From positions 248,001 to 312,000 of the forward strand of contig NZ_QGHL01000008.1 in NCBI RefSeq assembly GCF_003171715.1: a stretch of 64,000 nucleotides of DNA. Direction: 5' to 3'. Positions 9,711-18,806 of this stretch are shown here, piece after piece (within the stretch, counting starts at the first letter, position 1; the number at the start of each line of letters is the position of its first letter). The notes under the pieces were generated by a model. That model was not told the origin of the DNA and searched no databases. It worked only from the letters and a program-made list of their open reading frames with translations. This DNA is from Novosphingobium meiothermophilum. Lineage in GTDB: Bacteria > Pseudomonadota > Alphaproteobacteria > Sphingomonadales > Sphingomonadaceae. Made by a program: the position numbers and the translations under genes.

Positions 9711-11507
9711 GTGAACCCTGCCGATACCGCTTTCCCCGAAGCCGAAATCCTTGAGCGTCTCCACGCCGTTTTCGGCTTCGGCGCCTTTCGCGGCGTGCAG
9801 CAGAGCGTGGTGGAGCGCGTGCTGGCGGGGCGATCGACGCTTGCGGTCATGCCCACGGGCGCGGGCAAGTCGCTGACCTATCAGCTTCCCGCCGTCATGC
9901 TGGAGGGCACCTGCGTTGTCGTATCGCCGCTGATCGCGCTGATGCACGACCAGCTCAGGAGCGCCACCGCCAATGGCATTCGCGCTGCCACGCTGACCAG
10001 CGCCGACATGGACCGGGGGCAAACGATTGACCGGTTCCTGTCGGGCGATCTCGATCTGCTCTATGTTGCCCCCGAACGCGCCAGCCAGCCGCATTTCGCC
10101 GAAATGCTGGCGCGCGCGCGCGTGGCGATGTTCGCGATCGACGAGGCGCACTGCGTTTCGGAATGGGGCCACGATTTCCGCCCGGATTACCGCCTGCTGC
10201 GCCCGCTCATGGATGCCTTTCCCGCCGTTCCGCGGCTGGCGCTGACGGCAACGGCCGACCGGCACACGCGCGCCGATATCCTCGCCCAGCTTGGTATCGC
10301 GCCCGAAGGGCTGATCGTTGCCGGATTTGACCGGCCCAACATCCGCTATGCCATCCGCCCGCGCGACAATCCGCTGCGCCAGTTGCTGGGGGTAATCGCC
10401 GAGAACCCCGGCCCCGGCATTGTCTATGCGCCAACCCGCGCGCAGGTGGACAAGCTGAGCCAGCAATTGCAGGCCAGCGGCCGTCCGGTCCTGCCCTATC
10501 ATGCCGGTCTTGATGCGCAGGTTCGGGCAGAAAATCAGGCGCGCTTCGTGGCTTCGGAGGACATGGTCATGGTGGCGACCGTGGCTTTCGGCATGGGCAT
10601 CGACAAACCCGACGTGCGCTTTGTCGCCCATGCTGCCTGCCCCAAGTCGATCGAGAGCTACTATCAGGAAACCGGCCGCGCGGGGCGCGATGGCGATCCT
10701 TCGGTGGCGGTCATGCTGTGGGGCGCGGAAGATTTCGCGCGGGCGCGCCAGCGGCTTGCCGAAGTGGACGAAGGCCGCCGTGCCGGAGAACGCGCCCGGA
10801 TCGATGCGCTCGCCGCGCTGGTGGAAACGCCGCAGTGTCGCCGCGCCCTTTTGCTGCGCCACTTCGGCGAAAATCCGCCTGCATCGTGCGGCAATTGCGA
10901 CAACTGCCTTGATGCGCCGCGCGTTACCGATGCCACCGAGATTGCGCGCAAGCTGCTTTCGGCGGTCTATCGCACCGGGCAGGCGTTCGGCTTCGGGCAC
11001 GTGGAAAAGGTGCTGACGGGCGTTGCCGATGAACGCGTGATCCAGCGCGGGCACGATCAGCTTTCGGTGTTCGGCATCGTGGCGGCCGATGAAGCGCCGC
11101 TTCTGCGCCCGCTTGCGCGCGCGTTGCAGGCGCGCGGCGCGCTCGTGGCGACCGAGCATGGGGGGCTGGCGCTGGGCAGCGATGCGCGGCCGATCCTGAA
11201 GGGCGAGGCCGCAGTGTCGCTGGTGCTCGAAGCGAAGAAGGAAGCGCGCTCCGGCAAGCGGCAGCGCGGCGGAGCTGTGCTCAATCCCGTGGGCGATCCT
11301 TTGTTCGATGCGCTGCGCAACCTGCGCCGCGATCTGGCGCGCGAAGCCGGCGTGCCGCCCTACGTGATCTTCCATGATTCGGTGCTGCGCACGATGGCGG
11401 CGGAACGGCCCTCATCCTTGCGGGAACTGGGCCGGATCGGCGGCGTCGGCGCGCGCAAGCTCGAAGCCTATGGTGACCGCTTCCTTGAAGTGCTGCGGCA
11501 GTCATAA
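9711..11507 (+). CDS. recQ: ATP-dependent DNA helicase RecQ
   Basis: 598 aa from a GTG start with no clear ribosome binding site. Walker A is PTGAGKS (48-54), the DEAH box is at 144-147 followed by CVSEWGHDFRPDYR, and the helicase C-terminal half carries ETGRAGRDG. The zinc-binding segment CGNCDNC lies near residue 400, and a C-terminal HRDC domain (SLRELGRIGGVGARKLEAYG) is present. It unwinds DNA 3' to 5' in recombination and fork repair. The length matches the family. Confidence 0.97.
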   Translation: MNPADTAFPEAEILERLHAVFGFGAFRGVQQSVVERVLAGRSTLAVMPTGAGKSLTYQLPAVMLEGTCVVVSPLIALMHDQLRSATANGIRAATLTSADMDRGQTIDRFLSGDLDLLYVAPERASQPHFAEMLARARVAMFAIDEAHCVSEWGHDFRPDYRLLRPLMDAFPAVPRLALTATADRHTRADILAQLGIAPEGLIVAGFDRPNIRYAIRPRDNPLRQLLGVIAENPGPGIVYAPTRAQVDKLSQQLQASGRPVLPYHAGLDAQVRAENQARFVASEDMVMVATVAFGMGIDKPDVRFVAHAACPKSIESYYQETGRAGRDGDPSVAVMLWGAEDFARARQRLAEVDEGRRAGERARIDALAALVETPQCRRALLLRHFGENPPASCGNCDNCLDAPRVTDATEIARKLLSAVYRTGQAFGFGHVEKVLTGVADERVIQRGHDQLSVFGIVAADEAPLLRPLARALQARGALVATEHGGLALGSDARPILKGEAAVSLVLEAKKEARSGKRQRGGAVLNPVGDPLFDALRNLRRDLAREAGVPPYVIFHDSVLRTMAAERPSSLRELGRIGGVGARKLEAYGDRFLEVLRQS

Positions 11508-11513
11508 ATCCGA

Positions 11514-11547
11514 TTGCGCCACCCCCGCCCCGGCGGGAATGGCGCAA
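11514..11547. terminator. Two-step hairpin between convergent recQ and terC
   Basis: An outer 8-bp stem (TTGCGCCA / TGGCGCAA) encloses an inner 6-bp stem (CCCGCC / GGCGGG), with 2-nt mismatches between them and a 2-nt apical gap. It fills the 51-bp space between the two stop codons, so it can act in both directions. There is no T tract on either side, so Rho-independent strength is uncertain. Confidence 0.55.
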
Positions 11548-11558
11548 GCAGATGCCGA

Positions 11559-12587
11559 TCAGTTTACCGTCCCCGGCGAGATCGGTTCTGCCGGATCGTG
11601 CAGCGGCAGTCCGCGGGTTTTCCAGAGCGACCATGCCACCCCGCCCGCGATCAGCGCGAAGGTGACGCCAAGACTGAGCAGCGGGGGGAACTTGGCCCCG
11701 CCCATCAGGAAATCGGAAACGAAGATCTTCGATCCGATGAACACCAGCACCGCGGCCAGCGCATACTTCAGATAGGCGAACCGGTCGATCATTGCTGCCA
11801 GCGCGAAGTAGAGCGCGCGCAGGCCCAGAATGGCCATGATGTTCGAGGTATAGACCACGAAAGTATCGGTGGTGATGGCAAAGATCGCCGGCACCGAATC
11901 CACCGCAAAGACCAGATCGGCAAGGTTGATGACCACAAGCGCCAGAAACAGCGGTGTGGCTGCCACCACCACCTTGCCGGTCCGGTGATCGACCGCTTCG
12001 ACGAAAAAGCGCTCGCCATGGAGCCGGTCGGTCACGCGCATGTGCCGCCTGATCCAGCGCACCGCCGGGTTGTTGCCGATGTCGGGATCGTGATCGCTGG
12101 CAAAGAACATCTTCACGCCGGTGAACACAAGGAACGCGGCAAAGATGTAGAGCACCCAGTAAGCCTGTTCGACCAGCGCCGCACCGCCCGCAATCATCAG
12201 CCCGCGCAGCACGATCACCGCCAGAATGCCCCAGAGCAGCGCGCGATACTGATACCGGGGCGGAATGGCGAAAAAGGTGAAGATCAGGCTGATGACGAAG
12301 ACATTGTCAATCGACAGCGCCTTTTCGATGAAGAAGCCGGTGTAATACTTCATGCCCATGTCTGCGCCCTTTTCGGCCCAGACCCACGCCCCGAAAAGAA
12401 GCGCGATGGTGATGTAGAACGCAGTGAGCTTCAGCGATTCGCCTATGCCCATGGCCCTGTCCTCCTTGTGGAGAACACCCAGATCGAACGCCGTAAGCGC
12501 CGCGACCAGGCCGAGGAACGCCAGCCAGAACCAGGCAGGCGTGCCCAGCCAGTCTGCCAGAAGCCAGTCCGCAACGAGGAAATCCAT
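11559..12587 (-). CDS. TerC/Alx family membrane protein
   Basis: 342 aa with about nine hydrophobic helices. Diagnostic TerC segments are GFFIEKALSIDNVFVISLIF and LADLVFAVDSVPAIFAIT, each with a conserved Asp in a membrane helix. Members export Mn2+ or other metals and help load exported metalloenzymes. The ribosome binding site (AAGGGAG, 7 nt upstream of the ATG) overlaps the stop codon of the 55-residue gene before it, so the two are probably translated together. The length agrees with E. coli Alx. Confidence 0.93.
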   Translation of the reverse strand: MDFLVADWLLADWLGTPAWFWLAFLGLVAALTAFDLGVLHKEDRAMGIGESLKLTAFYITIALLFGAWVWAEKGADMGMKYYTGFFIEKALSIDNVFVISLIFTFFAIPPRYQYRALLWGILAVIVLRGLMIAGGAALVEQAYWVLYIFAAFLVFTGVKMFFASDHDPDIGNNPAVRWIRRHMRVTDRLHGERFFVEAVDHRTGKVVVAATPLFLALVVINLADLVFAVDSVPAIFAITTDTFVVYTSNIMAILGLRALYFALAAMIDRFAYLKYALAAVLVFIGSKIFVSDFLMGGAKFPPLLSLGVTFALIAGGVAWSLWKTRGLPLHDPAEPISPGTVN

Positions 12588-12599
12588 CTGTCGGCTCCC

Positions 12600-12767
12600 T
12601 TAGTGGCCAAGTGCTTCGGGACGGCGCAGGAACAGCCCCGCAAGGCGCTGCTTCACCGCGCTCTTGCGGCGGTGCAGACGCAGCCGGTCAATCGGATGGC
12701 GTGCAAGGCGCAGCGCTGCGTCCAGCCTCTGGAGGCGTTCGAGCAGGCGGAAATAGCGGTCGGACAT
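12600..12767 (-). CDS. Small basic helical protein, 55 aa, upstream of terC
   Basis: The frame runs from an ATG at 12767 to a TAA at 12600-12602, 12 nt before terC. A GAAGGG motif lies about 9 nt upstream. The product is rich in Arg and Leu with heptad-like spacing (RLLERLQRLDAALRLA), predicting a two-helix hairpin. It faintly resembles the short YdcH/DUF465 proteins, but I am not sure. No signal peptide or membrane helix is seen. Tight spacing with terC suggests a shared mRNA. Confidence 0.6.
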   Translation of the reverse strand: MSDRYFRLLERLQRLDAALRLARHPIDRLRLHRRKSAVKQRLAGLFLRRPEALGH

Positions 12768-13037
12768 GAAACAAACCCTTCGATGGCAGTTGCGATCGAT
12801 CGGGGATGCCGATGCCCGGAAGTGCAGGATGCTGCACCGTAGGGCCTTGATGAGGGGGAGGGGACAAGACCCGGACCCGTGGCATCGGCATCACCCGATG
12901 CGGTCCGACATCACGAAGCGCCGCGTTCCTTGGCAGGAAGCTGCGCCGCGCCAGAGGGGCCCGGTCCGCTCAGACCAAATGGACCGGATCATTCCGAATT
13001 GCAAGCTCAAACGGACGCGGCCTGACCGAGGCTTGTC
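12768..13037 (-). other. 270-bp upstream region of the terC operon with two strong hairpins
   Basis: No gene is seen. Reading toward terC, one hairpin pairs 12872-12877 with 12902-12907 and 12882-12888 with 12895-12901 (GCATCGG / CCGATGC), with a one-sided 4-nt bulge. A second pairs GTGCAG (12822-12827) with CTGCAC (12832-12837) around 4 nt. Related genes in other bacteria carry a manganese riboswitch (yybP-ykoY), but I cannot fit its consensus here by eye. This may be an untranslated leader with some other role. Confidence 0.4.
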
Positions 13038-13451
13038 CTAATCCAGCCTCACCTTGCCGCGCCCTGCCTTCACCGCACTGCGGATTTTCTTGCCCGCAAG
13101 GCGTTCGGTCTTGCCCACGCGGTTCAGCCGGGATTTCGCGCGCTTGACCGGCAGGTTGCAGGCTTCGCGCAGCAGTTCGGCAAGGCGCTTCCTTGCATCT
13201 TCACGGTTCTGCTCCTGTGTGCGGAAGCTGCGCGCAGTCAGCACGATCTCACCTCTGGCGGTCATCCTGCTGCCGGCAAGGATCTTCAGCCGGTGGAACA
13301 CTTCCGGGCTGAGCCGCAGGGCAAAGACATCAAGACGCAACTGGACGGCGGTCGCCACCTTGTTGACATTCTGCCCGCCCGGCCCGGCCGATGCGATGAA
13401 GCTTTCCTCCACCAGCGCCAGCGCCCGCGTGACGAGAGCGTCGGCATTCAT
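13038..13451 (-). CDS. arfB: Alternative ribosome-rescue factor / peptidyl-tRNA hydrolase ArfB
   Basis: 137 aa, close to E. coli YaeJ. The catalytic GGQ is at residues 25-27 within SAGPGGQNVNK, and the C-terminal tail is rich in Lys and Arg (AKSRLNRVGKTERLAGKK), which in this family enters the mRNA channel of stalled ribosomes. It hydrolyses the nascent peptidyl-tRNA on ribosomes lacking a stop codon. The start at 13451 gives the expected family length; in-frame codons upstream have no family similarity. It lies 16 nt after the pseudouridine synthase gene in the same direction. Confidence 0.92.
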   Translation of the reverse strand: MNADALVTRALALVEESFIASAGPGGQNVNKVATAVQLRLDVFALRLSPEVFHRLKILAGSRMTARGEIVLTARSFRTQEQNREDARKRLAELLREACNLPVKRAKSRLNRVGKTERLAGKKIRSAVKAGRGKVRLD

Positions 13452-13467
13452 TTCAGGTCCCGGCATT

Positions 13468-14130
13468 TCAGGCGCCGGGAAGATCGAATCCGAAAGCCGC
13501 AAAATCCACCGGCAAGGGCGAAAAAGCGTCAATCGGTTCCTTGCCGGGGCGTGGAACGGTGAGTTCGCTGGCGTGGAGCATCGTGCGCCATGCTCCCTTG
13601 CCATCCCCATAGACCGGATCGCCGACAAGGGCGTGGCCAAGCCCTGCCAGCGCATGGACGCGGATCTGGTGGGTGCGCCCGGTTTCGGGCCGGAACTCCA
13701 CCAGCGTCAGGCCATCCTTCCGTGCCAGCACCTTCCAGCGCGTGATCGCGGGTTTGCCCTTGCGTGCCGGGATCATGCGCCAGCCCTTTTCGGCAGAGCT
13801 GATCTTGGTCAGCGCAAGGTCGATCGTGCCAGCCTCGCCCGCAACGTCTCCGGCCACGATGCCGAGATAGACTTTCCTCACCTCGCGCGCCTCGAACGCG
13901 GCGGCAAAGCGCTTCAATGCCTTGGGATTGCGCGCCAGCAGCAGGCAGCCGGAAGTGTCGCGGTCAAGCCGGTGGACGGGGAAGGGCTCGCGCTGGAAGC
14001 CGAAGCGCAGGCCATCGAGGTGGTTTTCCAGACTGTCGCCACCTGCGCGCGGCCGGTCGAGCGGCAGGCCCGCAGGCTTGTCGATCACCAGAGCTTCGCC
14101 GTCTTCGAACAGGATGGAAAAATCGGTCAC
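13468..14130 (-). CDS. RluA-family pseudouridine synthase
   Basis: 220 aa from a GTG. The family signature HRLDRDTSG is at 53-61, with Asp56 the catalytic residue, and the C-terminal GRTHQIRVH is also present. There is no N-terminal S4 domain, so this is the short form as in RluA/TruC-type enzymes that modify rRNA or tRNA uridines. The exact target is unknown. The start overlaps the stop of the aminotransferase gene (GTGA), part of a four-gene run of closely packed genes. Confidence 0.9.
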   Translation of the reverse strand: MTDFSILFEDGEALVIDKPAGLPLDRPRAGGDSLENHLDGLRFGFQREPFPVHRLDRDTSGCLLLARNPKALKRFAAAFEAREVRKVYLGIVAGDVAGEAGTIDLALTKISSAEKGWRMIPARKGKPAITRWKVLARKDGLTLVEFRPETGRTHQIRVHALAGLGHALVGDPVYGDGKGAWRTMLHASELTVPRPGKEPIDAFSPLPVDFAAFGFDLPGA

Positions 14131-15302
14131 GCCACGGCCTTTGCGATGCGCCGCAGTGCTTCTTCAAGTTTTTCATCGTCTGCAGCAAAGCTGATGCGAA
14201 AACCGTCCCTTCCGCCGAAGGCCGAGGCCGGGACAACCGCCACCCCGTTTTCCAGCAGGTGCAGGCACAATGCTTCGTCACCCCCGAACCGCTCCATCAG
14301 CGGTGCGGCATTGACCATGCAGTAGAACGCGCCATCGGGAACGGGCGTGGAAAGGCCGGGAATGGCATTGATCGCCTTGCAGACCATATCGCGCCGCGCT
14401 CGGAAACGCTCGCGCCATTCGATCAGGAAATCCTGCGGCCCGGTGAAGGCGGCAACAGCGGCCGCCTGGCTGATCGATGCCGGATTGCCCGAAGAGTGCG
14501 ATTGCAGCCGCCCCATGGCGCCGATGAGCCATTCCGGCCCGGCGGAAACCCCGATGCGAAAGCCGGTCATCGCGTGGCTCTTGGATACGCCGGATACGGT
14601 GAGGATGCGGTCCGCAAGGTCCGGGCATTCCACCGCCAGCGTGGCGTGATCGCCCGCACCATAGCGCAGCGGTGCATAGATATCATCGCTCATTACCAGC
14701 ACGCGCGGATGGCGGCGCAGCACCTCGCCCAGCGCGCGCAGTTCCTGTGCCGGATAGGTCGCCCCGGTGGGGTTGCCGGGGCTGTTGAGCAGCAGCCAGC
14801 GCGCCTGCGGGGTGATGGCGGCGGCAAGCTGGTCGGCGGTGATGCGGAAACCTCCGGCAGCATCGGTGGGCAGGTCCACCACGCTGGCGCCTGCAAAGCG
14901 CACGATTTCCGGATAGCTGACCCACCACGGGCTGGGGATCAGCACGTCATCGCCGGGATCGAGGGTTGCCAGCAGCGCATGGAAAATGGCCTGCTTGCCG
15001 CCTGCACTGACGATGACCTGTGACGGCGGCACCGCGATGCCCAGATCGCGCCGGAAATGAAGGGCGGCCGCTTCGCGCAGGGCCTGGGTTCCGGCAACGG
15101 CCGTATATTTCGTGTCGCCCGCATCCAGCGCGTTCTTTGCGGCCTGAACGACATGGGCGGGGGTGGCGAAATCAGGTTCGCCGACCGAAAGCGAGATCAC
15201 ATCGCGCCCTTCGGCGCGAAGCTGCATTGCCCGGTCGGTAATGGCGGTGGTGCGCGAAGGCGCAATGCGCGCCAGTGCCTGCGACAGGCGGGCCACGGTC
15301 AT
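14127..15302 (-). CDS. Class I/II pyridoxal-phosphate aminotransferase (aspartate-aminotransferase type)
   Basis: 391 aa. The lysine that binds pyridoxal phosphate is Lys241 in VSGVSKSHAMTGFRIG, and NSPGNPTG (173-180) and YPEI are also typical. This is the type I-beta aspartate aminotransferase group common in alphaproteobacteria, which transfers amino groups between aspartate or other acids and 2-oxoglutarate. The start overlaps the upstream pabBC stop by 4 nt (ATGA). Confidence 0.9.
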   Translation of the reverse strand: MTVARLSQALARIAPSRTTAITDRAMQLRAEGRDVISLSVGEPDFATPAHVVQAAKNALDAGDTKYTAVAGTQALREAAALHFRRDLGIAVPPSQVIVSAGGKQAIFHALLATLDPGDDVLIPSPWWVSYPEIVRFAGASVVDLPTDAAGGFRITADQLAAAITPQARWLLLNSPGNPTGATYPAQELRALGEVLRRHPRVLVMSDDIYAPLRYGAGDHATLAVECPDLADRILTVSGVSKSHAMTGFRIGVSAGPEWLIGAMGRLQSHSSGNPASISQAAAVAAFTGPQDFLIEWRERFRARRDMVCKAINAIPGLSTPVPDGAFYCMVNAAPLMERFGGDEALCLHLLENGVAVVPASAFGGRDGFRISFAADDEKLEEALRRIAKAVA

Positions 15303-17086
15303 GCGCCCAGCAGCCGTGCCGGGATCAGGCCGCGCAGTGCATTGCCCACCAGAAAGCCGCCTGCCAGATCATCGGGCGCAAGGTCTGCTTCAACGGCGCG
15401 CCCGGCATCAAGGAGCGAGCGCCGCAGCACGCCGGGCAGCAGGCCAAGATCGGCGCGCGGCGTCAGCAGCAAACCATCGCGTTCGACGAAGATGTTGGTG
15501 AACGTGCCTTCGGTGAGAAGGCCGTCATCGCGCAGGAACAGCGCCTCGTTGGCCCCGGCGCGCTTTGCTGCGGCAAGCCCTGCGTCATAGAAGCCGCGGT
15601 CGCTGGTCTTGTGGCGCAGCCGCCAGTCACCATCGGAAACGGGCAGGGGCAGAATGGCGCAGGTGAAGCTTTCAACCGGTGCCGGCATCGGTCCGGCATC
15701 GAGCGCGTGGGCACCGCTTTTGGAGACGACCAGCCGCACTTTCGCGGGAGCATCGAGATCGAAGCACAGCGCATGGATGGCATTGCGCAGGGCATGGCGA
15801 TCGAAGCTGAAGCCAAGGGCCTGCGCGCTCGCCTTCATGCGTTCGAGATGAAGTTCGAGCAGGTCTATTCCCCTGGCCGGATCGAAGGCCATTGTTTCGA
15901 TCAGATCGGCATGCCCCGCAGACAGTCGCAAGAAGTTCCCCTTCACCACGCATTCGCGCCATTCGCCGATCATGGCGGAATCGGCAACTACCGCCGATCC
16001 TACTCCCATGACCGCACGGCCGCTGTTTCCGCCCGGAACATCGCACGAAAGACGCACCGTGCGGATTGCCACATTGAACGCGGCATCGCCAGAGGGGTCA
16101 ATCCGCCCGATCGAACCGCAATAAAGGCCGCGCGCATCGCGTTCGGCCTGATGGATGATTTCCATTGCGCGGATCTTGGGTGCGCCGGTGATCGACCCGC
16201 AGGGAAAGATCGCCCGCAGAAGGCTTCGCACATCCTCGCCGGGAGCCAGCCTGGCGCGCACGGTCGTCACCATCTGGTGGACGGTGGGGTATGTCTCGAT
16301 GGCAAAGGGCGCCTCGACCTTGACCGAACCGGGCGTTGAGACGCGCGCCAGATCGTTGCGCATCAGATCGACGATCATCAGGTTTTCCGCGCGGTCCTTG
16401 GTGCTGGCGGCAAGGCCGGCCTTGAAGCGCGCGTCCTCTTCAGGCGTGCTGCCGCGCGGAGCGGTGCCCTTCATCGGCCGCACCCGCGCCTCGCCGTCTG
16501 CCAGCTTGAAGAACAGTTCGGGCGAGAACGAGAGGTGCCAGTGCGAACCGTCCCAGATAACCCCGCCATACCCGGCACGCGAATCGCGCCGGACATCGGC
16601 GTAGATCGCCAGCGGATCACCGTCCCATGTTCCCGACAGCGGGAAGGTGAGATTGGCCTGATAGATGTCGCCTGCGCGGATGGCTTCCTGCACCAGCGCG
16701 AAGGCGCGGGCATAACCCCCGCACGAGATCGCCGCGCCCATCGGGCCAAGCCTGCCAGGGCCTTGAGCTTCGTCGGCCAGCCAGCGCTCCACCGCGTCGC
16801 CGGTCATCTTTCGAACTTCTGCAAAGCGGGCAAACCACACCAGCGGCCCGGCGGCGCCAGTGCGTCCGGCGGCCAGCGGGGCAAGGCGCGGCTCCAGCGC
16901 AAGCCCCGCTTCATAGGCAAGATAGCCTGCCCAGTGCCCCGGATTTTCGGCAATGCGTTCAAGCGCCGGGGTTACCTCTTCGGCGCGGCGGGCAACGACG
17001 ATCTCAAGCGCATCGGCATAGAGGCGCGCATCGCTTGCCCCGTGGGTGCGGGCATCGTCGAGAAGGATGAACGGGGCGCGTGGCAT
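15299..17086 (-). CDS. pabBC: Aminodeoxychorismate synthase component I fused to 4-amino-4-deoxychorismate lyase
   Basis: 595 aa. The first about 370 residues are a chorismate-binding domain (FSPELFFKLADGEARVRPMKGTAPRG and, further on, IFPCGSITGAPK). The last about 200 are a class IV aminotransferase-fold lyase (ALFLRDDGLLTEGTFTNIFVERDG). Together with a glutamine amidotransferase encoded elsewhere, it makes 4-aminobenzoate from chorismate for folate. The ATG at 17086 begins the recognisable N-terminus (PFILLDDAR); an earlier in-frame start would add 14 unrelated residues. It heads the run pabBC, aminotransferase, RluA, arfB. Confidence 0.93.
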   Translation of the reverse strand: MPRAPFILLDDARTHGASDARLYADALEIVVARRAEEVTPALERIAENPGHWAGYLAYEAGLALEPRLAPLAAGRTGAAGPLVWFARFAEVRKMTGDAVERWLADEAQGPGRLGPMGAAISCGGYARAFALVQEAIRAGDIYQANLTFPLSGTWDGDPLAIYADVRRDSRAGYGGVIWDGSHWHLSFSPELFFKLADGEARVRPMKGTAPRGSTPEEDARFKAGLAASTKDRAENLMIVDLMRNDLARVSTPGSVKVEAPFAIETYPTVHQMVTTVRARLAPGEDVRSLLRAIFPCGSITGAPKIRAMEIIHQAERDARGLYCGSIGRIDPSGDAAFNVAIRTVRLSCDVPGGNSGRAVMGVGSAVVADSAMIGEWRECVVKGNFLRLSAGHADLIETMAFDPARGIDLLELHLERMKASAQALGFSFDRHALRNAIHALCFDLDAPAKVRLVVSKSGAHALDAGPMPAPVESFTCAILPLPVSDGDWRLRHKTSDRGFYDAGLAAAKRAGANEALFLRDDGLLTEGTFTNIFVERDGLLLTPRADLGLLPGVLRRSLLDAGRAVEADLAPDDLAGGFLVGNALRGLIPARLLGA

Positions 17087-17190
17087 GGTCGTGGCAGCGC
17101 CTCTAGCCGTTTGCCGGACCGGATGCAAAAACCCCTCGCAACCACGGTCTGTGCAGCCTAACCATAAGCAAAGTTACCGGGGACTTGCGC

Positions 17191-18765
17191 ATGGACGATA
17201 TCTACCTTGGCCTTGCATCGAATGGAGAGCGGCAGGTGCTGCGCCTGCGCCGGGCGAACCGCCACGGCCTGATCGCGGGGGCCACCGGCACCGGCAAGAC
17301 CGTGACGCTCCAGACCATTGCCGAACAGTTTTCGGCGCGCGGTGTGCCCGTGTTCATGGCCGATGTGAAAGGCGATCTTGCGGGCATAGCCATGCCCGGC
17401 AGCCCCACTTTCAAGCATGCCGCCAGCCTTGAATCGCGCGCCAAGGAACTGGGCATCACCGATTATGCCTATGCCGACAATCCCGCGGTGTTCTGGGACC
17501 TTTACGGAGAGAACGGCCACCCCATCCGCACCACGATTTCGGAAATGGGGCCGCTGCTGCTGGCGCGGCTGATGGGGTTGAACGACACGCAGGAAGGCGT
17601 GCTCAACATTGCCTTCCGCTATGCCGATGATAACGGCCTGCTGCTGATCGACCTGCCCGATCTGCAATCCGTGCTGGTGGCCTGTGCCGAGAACGCCAGC
17701 CAGCTTGCCACGCGCTACGGCAATATCTCGAAGGCCAGCGTCGGCACGATCCAGCGCCAGCTCCTTGCCTTCGAAAGCCAGGGAGCAGACCGGTTCTTTG
17801 GCGAACCTGCGTTCGAGATCAACGATTTCCTGAAAGTGGACGATCAGGGGCGCGGCATCGTCAACGTGCTGGCTGCTGAAAAGCTGATGCAAAGCCCCAA
17901 GCTTTACGCCACCTTCCTGCTGTGGCTGCTTTCGGAACTGTTCGAGGCGCTGCCCGAAGTGGGCGATCCGGAAAAGCCCTGCCTCGTGTTCTTCTTCGAT
18001 GAGGCGCACCTCCTGTTCGATGATGCCCCGCCCGCCCTGATGGACAAGGTGGAGCAAGTGGTCCGCCTGATCCGCTCAAAGGGCGTGGGCGTCTATTTCA
18101 TCTCGCAGAACCCGATCGACATTCCCGAAAAGATCGCGGGCCAGCTTGGCAACCGGGTGCAGCACGCGCTGCGCGCCTTCACCCCGCGCGATCAGCGCGC
18201 GATCAAGGCTGCGGCGGAAACCTTCCGCATCAACCCTGATCTCAACGTCGCCACGGTCATCACCGAACTGAAAGTGGGCGAGGCCCTTGTCTCGACCCTG
18301 AACGATGATGGTTCGCCTTCGATCGTGCAGCGCACGCTGATTGCTCCGCCGCGCTCGCGGCTGGGACCGCTGACCCCGAAGGAGCGCGCCATCATCCAGT
18401 CGGTCAGCCCGTTCGACGGGAAATACGATACCGCGATCAACCGCGAATCCGCAGCCGAAGTGCTGGCGCAGAAGGCGGCCGATGCGGCAGCGGCGGCACA
18501 GCAGCTTGAGCAGGAAGGCGAAGAGAAGCAGCGCGCCGCCCCGCGCCGCACCGCATCGATGTGGGAAAAGGCCGGAAAGGCGGCGGCAGGGGCGGTCGCT
18601 TCGTCAGCCGGCGCCGTGGTTGCCGCCCAGATAACCGGCAAGAAGACCCGCGCCGCGCCCGTGGCATCGGGCATTACCGCCGTGGTCGGCACGATCGCCA
18701 CATCGATCGGCGGCGAGGCGCTGGGCCGCTTTGCGCGCGGGGTGCTGGGCGGCCTGCTGCGGTGA
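17191..18765 (+). CDS. HerA-like ATPase, DUF853 (YjgR) type
   Basis: 524 aa. Walker A GATGTGKT is at 30-37 and Walker B is [14 protein letters not shown]. The pattern matches the DUF853/YjgR branch of the HerA-FtsK superfamily, hexameric ATPases whose biological role is unclear. Residues about 420-470 are Ala/Glu-rich and may form a coiled coil, and the C-terminus is rich in Ala and Gly with weak membrane-like character. It has no nuclease partner (NurA) nearby. The ATG at 17191 is preferred over the TTG two codons upstream. Confidence 0.88.
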   Translation: MDDIYLGLASNGERQVLRLRRANRHGLIAGATGTGKTVTLQTIAEQFSARGVPVFMADVKGDLAGIAMPGSPTFKHAASLESRAKELGITDYAYADNPAVFWDLYGENGHPIRTTISEMGPLLLARLMGLNDTQEGVLNIAFRYADDNGLLLIDLPDLQSVLVACAENASQLATRYGNISKASVGTIQRQLLAFESQGADRFFGEPAFEINDFLKVDDQGRGIVNVLAAEKLMQSPKLYATFLLWLLSELFEALPEVGDPEKPCLVFFFDEAHLLFDDAPPALMDKVEQVVRLIRSKGVGVYFISQNPIDIPEKIAGQLGNRVQHALRAFTPRDQRAIKAAAETFRINPDLNVATVITELKVGEALVSTLNDDGSPSIVQRTLIAPPRSRLGPLTPKERAIIQSVSPFDGKYDTAINRESAAEVLAQKAADAAAAAQQLEQEGEEKQRAAPRRTASMWEKAGKAAAGAVASSAGAVVAAQITGKKTRAAPVASGITAVVGTIATSIGGEALGRFARGVLGGLLR

Positions 18766-18800
18766 TCCGTTCCTCCCTGCCGGGGTGGGGAAGAACGGAC
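18766..18800. terminator. Hairpin between convergent herA-like and M1 peptidase genes
   Basis: TCCGTTC (18766-18772) pairs with GAACGGA (18793-18799), and the inner CCC and GGGG runs can extend the stem. The element nearly fills the 41-bp gap between the two stop codons. There is no T tract. Confidence 0.45.
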
Positions 18801-18806
18801 CCGTGC

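Noticed and set aside
12768..13037. Manganese riboswitch (yybP-ykoY) upstream of terC
   Set aside because: I could not place the conserved loop sequences by eye; only generic hairpins are seen. A covariance search could overturn this.
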